Part shown: positions 1-5,412 of the stretch, one piece after another
Layout: the number at the start of each line of letters is the position of its first letter
How positions within the stretch are numbered: position 1 is the first letter of the stretch
Assembly (NCBI GenBank): GCA_024644775.1
Contig: JAHEHB010000353.1
Location: forward strand, 1 to 5,412
Direction of reading: 5' to 3'
DNA length: 5,412 nucleotides
Source of the DNA: Deltaproteobacteria bacterium
Lineage (GTDB): Bacteria; Desulfobacterota; Desulfobacteria; Desulfobacterales; SURF-15
Notes under the pieces: generated by a model
Seen by the model: only the letters and a program-made list of their open reading frames with translations
Databases searched by the model: none
What the model was told of the DNA's origin: nothing
Position numbers and translations under genes: made by a program

Positions 1-1188
1 CAGAATCCGGCCATGATGGTCAGGGCTTGCGGTCATTGCATTTGGATCAATTCTCTTGCTTTGCTGGCGGCGGGAATCAATAAAAGCACACCGGAGCCTC
101 CCGGCGGGCAGATTGATCGCGATCCCGATACCGGTGCCCCCAACGGTCTGCTTCGAGAAGCGCGGCATCTGATCGAAGCCCATATCCCGCCCCCGTCACT
201 GGAGGATCGCAAAGCAGCGATTATGAGAGCGCAGGAAGAAGCGCTCCGGTTCGGGTTGACCGGTGTCCACTCCTGCGAGAGACTCGAACAGTGGGAGGCA
301 GCGGAGGCCTTGGACAGAGAAGATAAGCTAAAGATTCGCATTCATCACTTGTTGCCGCCGGAGGAGATCGCGACGGCTTCCGACAAAGGGATTCTGAACG
401 ACTACAAAAGTGATCATCTCTGGTTTGGTCACGTCAAATTTTTTGCCGACGGATCCCTGGGCGCCGGCACGGCACTGCTTCATGATCCTTACAACGACGC
501 ACCTGAAGATGCCTGCGGTATCGCTTGCTCAACCAAAGAAGAGCTTCAGGAAAAAGCCGAGCTGGCCTATCGGTTTGAAAAGGATGTGGCCATACACGCC
601 ATCGGTGATCTGGCAGTAACCAATGCTCTAGAAGCCATTACAGCGGCGAGAAAGAAATATCCGGGCACCCGAAGAGACCGGATCGAGCATGTGCAGCTGG
701 TACGATCAGAGGATTTTGATGTGTTTAAAGAGATGGATGTTGTGGCCTCTGTCCAACCCGTGTTTCTGCCCACCGACTGGAAACCGGCTGAAAAACTATG
801 GGGTCCCGAACGCTGCGAAAACGCCTATGCGTGGAAGACCATTCGCGATGCTGGCGTCCGGCATCAGTTCGGATCCGATGCCCCGGTAGAGCCGATCCGT
901 CCGATACTCGGCATCCAGGCGGCGGTAACCCGTCAGGGAACCGATGGGTCCCCGGCCGGCGGGTGGCGTCCGAATCAGAAATTGGGTCTCGAAGAAGCCA
1001 TCGAGGGATTTACAGAGACGGCCGCCTGGACATCACGAAAAGAGGCTGAATTAGGATCCATCGAACCGGGTAAGAAGGCGGATCTGACTGTTTTCGGTCA
1101 AGATCTTTTCAGCACGCCGCCTGAAACCTGGCATGAGGTCGATGTGGAGGTAACGGTTGTAAACGGAGAAGTGGTTTACCGGAAATGA
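1..1188 (+). CDS. YtcJ-like Amidohydrolase_3 family metal-dependent hydrolase, C-terminal part (5' truncated by window edge)
   Basis: The frame is open from base 1 (Q-N-P-A before the first ATG at 13), and the residues there already match the interior of the family (GHCIWINSLAL, then GGQIDRDPDTG), so the ATG at 13 is not the true start. About 395 residues are present; family members are usually around 530-560, so roughly 150 N-terminal residues, including the HxH metal motif, lie outside the window. Counting from codon 1, the visible active-site motifs are HVKFFADGSLGAGTA (Lys146, conserved), HAIGD (His199), RIEH (His230) and GSDAPVEP (Asp293). These correspond to the later metal-binding strands of the TIM barrel. 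The C-terminus GSIEPGKKADLTVF plus VTVVNGEVVY is the typical closing beta-sandwich segment. It is probably a cytoplasmic hydrolase of amide or formamide-type bonds; the substrate cannot be told. It ends with tandem in-frame stops, TGA TAA. The gene is visibly more GC-rich than the rest of the window. Confidence 0.93.
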   Translation, partial: QNPAMMVRACGHCIWINSLALLAAGINKSTPEPPGGQIDRDPDTGAPNGLLREARHLIEAHIPPPSLEDRKAAIMRAQEEALRFGLTGVHSCERLEQWEAAEALDREDKLKIRIHHLLPPEEIATASDKGILNDYKSDHLWFGHVKFFADGSLGAGTALLHDPYNDAPEDACGIACSTKEELQEKAELAYRFEKDVAIHAIGDLAVTNALEAITAARKKYPGTRRDRIEHVQLVRSEDFDVFKEMDVVASVQPVFLPTDWKPAEKLWGPERCENAYAWKTIRDAGVRHQFGSDAPVEPIRPILGIQAAVTRQGTDGSPAGGWRPNQKLGLEEAIEGFTETAAWTSRKEAELGSIEPGKKADLTVFGQDLFSTPPETWHEVDVEVTVVNGEVVYRK

Positions 1189-1397
1189 TAAATTTGTCTG
1201 GGTAATCAAACAATAGGGTGACAGTGCCAAATGGTTTGTGATAATATTCCAAAACGGCTCAATTGTTACTCCTTACTTTAAGCTGTGGGGACAACTCCGG
1301 TTGGGATGTAACCTTGAGCCGTTCGGATGGCAAAGCCACTGAACGCTGCTCGAATTTTAATGCATTTACGCAAGACCCTTATTACCCAAATTTATCA
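1186..1397. repeat. 212-bp imperfect palindromic element with terminal inverted repeats (MITE-like or structured RNA)
   Basis: The outer arms are TGATAAATTT (1186-1195) and its exact complement AAATTTATCA (1388-1397). After a 4-nt bulge (1196-1199) the pairing continues as GGGTAAT (1200-1206) with ATTACCC (1381-1387), then AGGGT (1215-1219) with ACCCT (1375-1379). The core pairs AACGGCTCAA (1253-1262) with TTGAGCCGTT (1314-1323), GTTAC (1265-1269) with GTAAC (1308-1312), and TCC (1270-1272) with GGA (1304-1306). A small CAAC/GTTG hairpin (1292-1303) sits near the apex. GAAA flanks the repeat precisely on both sides (1182-1185 and 1398-1401), as a 4-bp target duplication would. No transposase is encoded. 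The sequence shows the complementarity directly; the mobile-element reading is inference. Alternatives are a folded RNA or a transcription-ending structure between convergent genes. Confidence 0.55.
1219..1228. repeat. 10-bp direct repeat TGACAGTGCC, copy 1
   Basis: This 10-mer lies inside the palindromic element and is followed by AAA. An identical 10-mer occurs at 3395-3404 in the other large intergenic region. Two copies in the noncoding part of a 5.4-kb window is more than expected by chance for a 10-mer, but its role is unknown. Confidence 0.4.
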
Positions 1398-1438
1398 GAA
1401 ATTTTTCGTTAATTTAATCCGAAAATCCACAGCACAGA

Positions 1439-2938
1439 TTATTTTATTACTTTTATTTTATTGGCTATAATAAGTACAATCAGTTCAGCCCATCTTTCAA
1501 AAACATTAAGACTAAGTCGTGTTAGATGAACCCATTCTCTATAATCTAAAAACCAATTTTTCTTCATCTTAAACCAACCTGACGTTCCTTTTTTTCGATT
1601 CACCAAATTCTTAATCACCTTCCATCTGAAAGAGAAGAATAGATTGTATTTAAGAATATCTAACTTTAGTTCCATTTCGGTCGTTCCCAGTGGTACATAA
1701 GGAAGAGGCTTCTTGCTAAAAGCGCCTTCGACTAATGTACCACACGCGTTAAGATTTTCCCAATCTTTACCGATATTAAGGCGACCTTCTTCTTTGGCGA
1801 TTTCATATAGCTTAGTGCCGGGATAGGGTGTAGCGTTGTTGAATCTAACATAGTCGAGATATTTTCTTGCTAATTTATAAGACTCCAGCCTTTCTTCTTT
1901 AATTTCCGATGGCAAACCCAAGATAAAAGTACCCGAAAGCTGAAAACCAAATTCTTTAGCCATCTGCAACGCTCTTAAATTGGTCTCAACAGTCTCTTTT
2001 TTATTTACAAGATGCATGAGTCTTTCAGAGGCTGTCTCTAATCCAAAGTTAAGTGTTATAAAATTAGCGGCTTTTAATCGTTTTAGTATATCCTCACTGA
2101 TATCATCCCCACGAACCTGACAGTCGATGGCCACCTTTTTATGGAGCCCCCTTTTTTGAATCAGGTCGCACATAACCCGAATTCGTTCTTTATTTGTCAG
2201 CATATTATCATCAGAGAAAGTTATAAGCTTCCTATTATATTCGTTGACAAGTAATTCTATATCATCAACAACTTTCTCTGCTGAACGGTAAGTAAATCCT
2301 CCCCCAGTAATACTTCGTTGGCTACAGAATATACAATTATAAGGGCATCCTCGTGACCCTATAACAAATCCGAAGTCATACCTATCTTTGTGTTTCTCAA
2401 ATAGATAGTAGGGGAAAGGAGGTAATGTGTTCATATCGGGGCCAGGCATCGTGGAGTTGTGGATAATCTTTCCGTTTTTCTTGAAGGAAAGGTTATTTAT
2501 ATCTTCATAACTTGCCCCCCTTTTCAACGCTATATATAGTCTCTCCAGAGGCACTTCTCCTTCTTTTCTAATCACGAAATCCGCTAGACCGGAGTTTAAT
2601 GTTGCCTCAGGGAGAACCGTAGGATGGATACCGCCAAATATTATTTTCGCATCTGGAAATGTTCTTCTGATATATTTAGCAATGGCGAAACCTCTCGATA
2701 TGCTGGCGGTCAGACATGAAACACCAAAAATGTAAGGTTTTTCGCAATCTTTCAACAACTCTTTTATATCTTCAGGGGTCAACATCTTGATCGCGTCATC
2801 CCAGATCCTGACATTATGCCCTTTGTCTATTAAATAAGCAGCGAGGGATGCAATACCTATAGGGATAGAAAGCGGCACATACCTCGCGAAAGCACCGAGT
2901 TTGTCAGTTCTCCTATCCTGGGCATTAATGAGTATCAT
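1439..2938 (-). CDS. B12-binding domain radical SAM protein (BchE/class B methyltransferase-like architecture), function unknown
   Basis: The protein has 499 residues and looks complete. Residues 1-150 form a cobalamin-binding-like Rossmann domain, with PIGIASLAAYLIDKGHNV (26-43), GVSCLTAS (72-79) and FGGIHPTVLPE (101-111). The classical DxHxxG base-on motif is not evident, as is common in this group. The radical SAM core starts at SRGCPYNCIFCSQ, giving the 4Fe-4S cluster ligands Cys198, Cys202 and Cys205 (CxxxCxxC). It is followed by FSDDNML (241-247), FGLETAS (298-304), GTFILGLP (336-343) and PYPGTKLYE (371-379). Residues about 430-499 are a basic, aromatic and hydrophobic tail ending in a possible membrane-associating helix (WAELIVLIIANKI). 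The family performs radical methylations, cyclisations or other rearrangements; the substrate here is unknown. The ATG at 2938 is preceded by GGAAAAC (2941-2947, minus strand), an acceptable Shine-Dalgarno. The stop is TAA. The gene is AT-rich compared with the amidohydrolase it converges on. Confidence 0.93.
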   Translation of the reverse strand: MILINAQDRRTDKLGAFARYVPLSIPIGIASLAAYLIDKGHNVRIWDDAIKMLTPEDIKELLKDCEKPYIFGVSCLTASISRGFAIAKYIRRTFPDAKIIFGGIHPTVLPEATLNSGLADFVIRKEGEVPLERLYIALKRGASYEDINNLSFKKNGKIIHNSTMPGPDMNTLPPFPYYLFEKHKDRYDFGFVIGSRGCPYNCIFCSQRSITGGGFTYRSAEKVVDDIELLVNEYNRKLITFSDDNMLTNKERIRVMCDLIQKRGLHKKVAIDCQVRGDDISEDILKRLKAANFITLNFGLETASERLMHLVNKKETVETNLRALQMAKEFGFQLSGTFILGLPSEIKEERLESYKLARKYLDYVRFNNATPYPGTKLYEIAKEEGRLNIGKDWENLNACGTLVEGAFSKKPLPYVPLGTTEMELKLDILKYNLFFSFRWKVIKNLVNRKKGTSGWFKMKKNWFLDYREWVHLTRLSLNVFERWAELIVLIIANKIKVIK

Positions 2939-3135
2939 TTGTTTTCCATTTCTATCTCGTCATCATATAACGCTTTAAAAAAACCCCGTACGCTCAACCC
3001 CATGATTTGTATTGAAGCTCCGTAAAATGCAAAATTTACGCCACAACTTTTTAAAAGAATTTGTTTTTGAAAGATAAACGTTACCGAAACATTGAACCGA
3101 CACCAATCTCTTCTTTTCCCCTCTTTTAATACCAA
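2935..3135 (-). CDS. Possible small hypothetical protein overlapping the radical SAM gene start (doubtful)
   Basis: This 66-codon frame ends in an ATGA overlap with the radical SAM start (2935-2938), an arrangement often seen in translationally coupled genes. Against it, the only start in a suitable place is TTG at 3135, there is no recognisable Shine-Dalgarno upstream, and the frame stays open only back to a TAG at 3163-3165. The product is basic at the N-terminus, has a hydrophobic aromatic middle (NFAFYGASIQIMGL) and an acidic end (YDDEIEMENK), with two cysteines (residues 12 and 31). I do not recognise a family. It could be a leader or small protein, the degenerate end of a lost gene, or a chance frame in the 5' leader of the radical SAM gene. 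Confidence 0.25.
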   Translation of the reverse strand: MVLKEGKRRDWCRFNVSVTFIFQKQILLKSCGVNFAFYGASIQIMGLSVRGFFKALYDDEIEMENK

Positions 3136-3393
3136 TGTTTCAGCATAGATTAAATTTAGCGGCTAAGAGAATTTCGCCACCATGGTTGGTTCTGTGGCAT
3201 AACGCGTCATTTTTTTGGCGTAACCTTAAATATGCCATATTTACAAATACCTCTCTAACTGTCTTATATAAATACATTTTCTTTTAAGATTCCTTACCTT
3301 CATCGAACGTTACGAAGTACCGTGTCCTTTTGATTTCTGACTGGGAATGGTGATTGTAAAAATCCAGAAATAAAATATTATATAATTTTTATG

Positions 3394-3423
3394 TTGACAG
3401 TGCCTAAAACAAGGGTGTATTTT
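3394..3423 (+). promoter_or_regulatory. Candidate sigma70-type promoter for the AAA_14/DUF4143 ATPase gene
   Basis: TTGACA (3394-3399) matches the -35 consensus exactly, and TATTTT (3418-3423) matches -10 at 4 of 6 positions with an 18-nt spacer. Transcription would start about 40 nt before the ATG at 3471. A perfect TATAAT at 3381-3386 lacks a matching -35 and is the main alternative. This is a consensus match by eye only. Confidence 0.35.
3395..3404. repeat. 10-bp direct repeat TGACAGTGCC, copy 2
   Basis: This is identical to 1219-1228. Here it overlaps the TTGACA promoter-like hexamer, so its recurrence may partly reflect a shared regulatory site or a remnant of the same repeat family; neither is shown. 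Confidence 0.4.
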
Positions 3424-3470
3424 ATTCGATATATGCATAAAAAATTGACTTAATATGTTCGGGCTTATAG

Positions 3471-4862
3471 ATGAAAAGACATGCTGAAAAAAGATTGGAC
3501 GAATGGTTGAAAACCGTGAAGCGAAAACCTTTGGTAATCCGGGGGGCCAGGCAGGTTGGAAAGTCGACTCTGGTTAGACAGTTTGCTAAAAGAAAAGGGC
3601 TTACGCTTCATGAGGTTAATCTGGAACGGCATCTAAAACTAACAGATGTATTTGCCGGTCACGACACGCAAAGAATATTTAACGAGCTGGAATATATTTG
3701 CCAAAAAGGCCCAATAAACAAAAAGGGCGGTATACTTTTTTTGGACGAGATCCAGTCAGTTCCGATAGCGATTCAGACCCTGCGATACTTTTATGAAGAC
3801 TATCCTGAACTTCCGGTTATTGCCGCAGGATCGCTTCTTGAATTTTCCCTGTCAAAGCACTCATATTCGATGCCGGTTGGGCGGATCGAATATCTTTACC
3901 TTGGCCCTGTGACATTTAAGGAAATCCTTTCAGCACTTAATGAAATGGATTTGCTCAATCTTCTGATCGGATATTTTCTGCCTGATGTTTTTCCAATGAC
4001 AGCCCATGAACGCCTGCTCGAGGTATTGCGTATTTATTTTTTGACAGGAGGCATGCCTGAGGCCGTACAGGTATACGTTGATACGCGGGATATTGCTAAA
4101 GTCTTTGACGTCCATGCCTCAATTATAGATACCTATAGAGATGATTTTACAAAATATGCAACCCAAGCAGATCTACTGCGTCTTCACAGAGTTTTTGACT
4201 ATATCCCCATCAGTGCTGGCGACAGGATAAAATATGTCAGGATAGATCCTCATGAACAGGCTCGTAACCTTCGCAATGCTTTGGATCTATTGGCAAAAGC
4301 GCAGGTTATTACGAAAGCGTACTACTCGGACGCCTTAGGAATTCCTTTACGAGCGTCGATTGATCAGCGCAAATTTAAGACATATTTTATGGACTGTGGT
4401 CTTATGAACAGTATGTGCGGGATTCAGTGGATTTCCCCGGATGATCTGAAAACAAAGAGTTTTATTAACAAAGGCAGAGTCGCAGAACAGTTTATTGCTC
4501 AGCATATTGCATTTTCAGGAAAGAGTAACAAAAACCCTTCCCTAACATACTGGCTTCGTGAAGGGAGATCCTCTAATGCTGAGGTTGATTTCGTTCTTCA
4601 AATGGGACAGTCCATAGTTCCCGTTGAAGTAAAAGCTGGTAAAAGCGGGTCATTGAAATCTCTGCTCCAGTCTGCGCATCAGAAACAAATTCCGACTGCG
4701 ATCCGTTTTGATCTGAACTTGCCGAATCTCCAAAAAGTCAGGCATTCTATCAGACAGGCATCAGATACTGTTGAAGTTTTTTTTGACCTTTTATCCCTGC
4801 CACTTTACATGGTTGAAGAAGTTGAAAGAATTTTTTACAGCTATTCTGAACGCTTAGAATGA
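3471..4862 (+). CDS. AAA_14/DUF4143 family ATPase with C-terminal PD-(D/E)XK-like domain
   Basis: The 463-residue protein has the length and layout of complete family members. The N-terminal P-loop domain has Walker A GARQVGKST (25-33), Walker B ILFLDEIQ (88-95), a sensor-1-like VIAAGSLLEF (116-125), and VGRIEYLYLGPVTFKEIL (136-153), in which Arg138 may act as an arginine finger. LTGGMPEAV (191-199) marks the linker typical of DUF4143. The C-terminal part keeps GRVAEQFIAQ (335-344), EVDFVLQMG (371-379) and VPVEVKAG (383-390), so the Glu339, Asp373, Glu386 and Lys388 pattern of a restriction-endonuclease-like fold appears intact. These ATPases are widespread in bacteria and archaea and their cellular role is not established; nucleic-acid handling is inferred from the domains. 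The start is fixed by an in-frame TAG immediately before the ATG (3468-3470), but no good Shine-Dalgarno is visible. No partner gene lies next to it on the same strand, so it appears monocistronic. Confidence 0.94.
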   Translation: MKRHAEKRLDEWLKTVKRKPLVIRGARQVGKSTLVRQFAKRKGLTLHEVNLERHLKLTDVFAGHDTQRIFNELEYICQKGPINKKGGILFLDEIQSVPIAIQTLRYFYEDYPELPVIAAGSLLEFSLSKHSYSMPVGRIEYLYLGPVTFKEILSALNEMDLLNLLIGYFLPDVFPMTAHERLLEVLRIYFLTGGMPEAVQVYVDTRDIAKVFDVHASIIDTYRDDFTKYATQADLLRLHRVFDYIPISAGDRIKYVRIDPHEQARNLRNALDLLAKAQVITKAYYSDALGIPLRASIDQRKFKTYFMDCGLMNSMCGIQWISPDDLKTKSFINKGRVAEQFIAQHIAFSGKSNKNPSLTYWLREGRSSNAEVDFVLQMGQSIVPVEVKAGKSGSLKSLLQSAHQKQIPTAIRFDLNLPNLQKVRHSIRQASDTVEVFFDLLSLPLYMVEEVERIFYSYSERLE

Positions 4863-4963
4863 TCAATGCAAGAACTATAAAACGATTGAGGCCAGTTTTT
4901 CTTGGAGAAATTGGAATCTAGTATTCAGAAAAAGGATCACGAACATCAAGAAAATCGAATAGC

Positions 4964-5140
4964 TCACTTTTTGTTCTTGTCGAGAATGCTATAAATTGCA
5001 TCCTTATCGGCCAGATCCAAACGGGGATGCATTGGGCGTGAAATCCATTTCAGTTGTGGGGCCGCTGCCGGGGTTCTTCTATGAGCAAGGGCTTCGGCCA
5101 GGAGTTGAGATACGATCTTACCAATGGCCCGGCCTTCCAT
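4964..5140 (-). CDS. Small overlapping frame: hypothetical protein or frameshifted C-terminal extension of the MttB-family gene
   Basis: The ATG at 5140 gives 58 residues and overlaps the last 23 nt of the MttB-family gene; an earlier ATG at 5182 would give 72. Neither has a clear Shine-Dalgarno. The translation looks protein-like rather than random, with a helical IGKIVSQLLAEALAHRR followed by WISRPMHPRLDLADKDAIYSILDK, and it ends in a Lys/Asn tail. I do not recognise a family. Removing one G from the GGCCGGGCC run near 5126-5134 would join the MttB-family frame (FDGRP) to this frame, so a natural frameshift, a sequencing error, or a true overlapping gene are all possible. Confidence 0.4.
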   Translation of the reverse strand: MEGRAIGKIVSQLLAEALAHRRTPAAAPQLKWISRPMHPRLDLADKDAIYSILDKNKK

Positions 5141-5412
5141 CGAATATAAATTCAGGAATCGTTTCACCTTTCTTTTCTGCATATTCGATAAGTATTCTTT
5201 TCATTTCATCGAGGGTGTGTGGATCGATTGCCGGCGGTTTGTAATTTTTTATGATATTCTCTTTTTTTTCTCGAGCGCGGTCAAAAATTTCCTCGCCTCC
5301 CCTTGTAACATGTTGAGAATAGCTCATCCTACTGATGATGTCATGGGAGGGGTAAAACAGTTCCTTTTTAAACCACTCCAACGTGTGTTCGGAACCGATG
5401 ATACTTGAAGAA
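5118..5412 (-). CDS. MttB-family corrinoid methyltransferase, C-terminal fragment (continues past the right edge)
   Basis: Read on the minus strand, the frame is open from the window edge (S-S-S-I-I-G-S-E-H-T) into LEWFKKELFYPSHDIISR, then IFDRAREKKENIIKNYKPP and a final Leu/Glu/Lys-rich helix, ending DGRPGHW at a TAA (5118-5120). The IIGS..TLEWF..E...PS..I.R pattern, the ERA/DRA helix and the Y-x-P-P stretch are the usual C-terminal end of trimethylamine/glycine betaine:corrinoid methyltransferase family proteins, which are about 480 residues long. These enzymes move a methyl group from a methylated amine to a corrinoid protein in anaerobic methylotrophy or demethylation. The TTG at 5381 is internal, not a start. 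Only about 97 residues are visible, so neither the substrate nor the presence of a pyrrolysine (amber) codon can be judged. The tail after KPP is somewhat longer than I expect for the family. Confidence 0.82.
   Translation of the reverse strand, partial: SSSIIGSEHTLEWFKKELFYPSHDIISRMSYSQHVTRGGEEIFDRAREKKENIIKNYKPPAIDPHTLDEMKRILIEYAEKKGETIPEFIFDGRPGHW

Larger units (their letters stand above)
3136..3470. other. AT-rich divergent intergenic region between the radical SAM and ATPase genes
   Basis: No credible gene was found on either strand. The segment separates divergently transcribed genes and should hold promoters for both. On the plus side there is a perfect TATAAT (3381-3386) with no good -35, and a TTGACA (3394-3399) described separately. 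On the minus side only a weak TATAAG (complement of 3263-3268) without a convincing -35 is visible. Small symmetries include the 8-bp palindrome ACCATGGT (3179-3186). One copy of the repeated 10-mer TGACAGTGCC lies at 3395-3404. The 3360-3450 stretch is strongly AT-rich. Confidence 0.6.

Noticed and set aside
13..15. ATG at 13 as the true start of the amidohydrolase
   Set aside because: The frame is open to the window edge and the sequence there aligns with the interior of the family; the N-terminal HxH region is missing, so the gene is truncated by the window.
33..1049. Several 66-102 codon frames on both strands within the amidohydrolase gene
   Set aside because: They overlap a gene with clear family motifs and have no recognisable domains; they are shadows of a GC-rich coding sequence.
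1401..1426. TTTTCG/CGAAAA hairpin as a terminator for the radical SAM gene
   Set aside because: The stem is only 6 bp and AT-rich, the loop is 11 nt, and no T-run follows on either strand.
3179..3186. ACCATGGT palindrome as an operator
   Set aside because: An 8-bp palindrome is expected by chance and there is no second half-site or supporting context.
3930..4115. 61-codon minus-strand frame inside the ATPase gene
   Set aside because: It is fully contained in a well-supported gene and has no family features.
4843..4860. ATTCT/AGAAT hairpin at the end of the ATPase gene as a terminator
   Set aside because: It is a 5-bp AT-rich stem inside the coding region with no U-tract; the 4863-4963 gap also shows no convincing terminator hairpin.
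4996..5408. Two plus-strand frames (4996-5244 and 5124-5408) opposite the MttB-family tail
   Set aside because: The minus strand carries the recognisable MttB C-terminus; these plus-strand translations show no family pattern and are shadows.

Overview
The window looks like bacterial chromosome from an anaerobic, probably uncultured lineage. The mix of an MttB-family (trimethylamine/betaine:corrinoid) methyltransferase, a B12-binding-domain radical SAM protein, a YtcJ-type amidohydrolase and an AAA_14/DUF4143 ATPase would fit a sulfate-reducing or related Desulfobacterota genome. That taxonomic guess is inference from gene content; there is no rRNA or other marker here.

Layout, left to right. 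(1) Bases 1-1188 (+): the C-terminal ~395 residues of an Amidohydrolase_3 (YtcJ-like) metal-dependent hydrolase, cut by the left edge. (2) Bases 1186-1397: a 212-bp, strongly self-complementary segment between two convergent genes. It has near-terminal inverted repeats, nested internal stems and a 4-bp direct repeat (GAAA) exactly at its outer ends, so it looks like a MITE-type element or a structured RNA/terminator region. Its left end includes the amidohydrolase stop codon. (3) Bases 1439-2938 (-): a complete B12-binding radical SAM protein, possibly preceded by a weak 66-codon reading frame (2935-3135) that overlaps it as ATGA. (4) Bases 3136-3470: an AT-rich divergent intergenic region with promoter-like sequences for the ATPase. 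(5) Bases 3471-4862 (+): a complete AAA_14/DUF4143 ATPase with an intact C-terminal PD-(D/E)XK-like motif. (6) Bases 4964-5412 (-): the C-terminal tail of an MttB-family methyltransferase running in from the right edge, and a short overlapping frame (4964-5140) that is either a small separate gene or a frameshifted C-terminal extension.

The genes do not form one obvious pathway. Orientation alternates (+, -, +, -), each gene seems to be its own transcription unit, and base composition shifts from clearly GC-rich in the amidohydrolase to AT-rich in the radical SAM gene. This reads as a mosaic of independently acquired genes rather than a dedicated operon. No tRNA, rRNA, CRISPR array or transposase gene was seen. 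The most unusual thing in the window is the 212-bp palindromic element.
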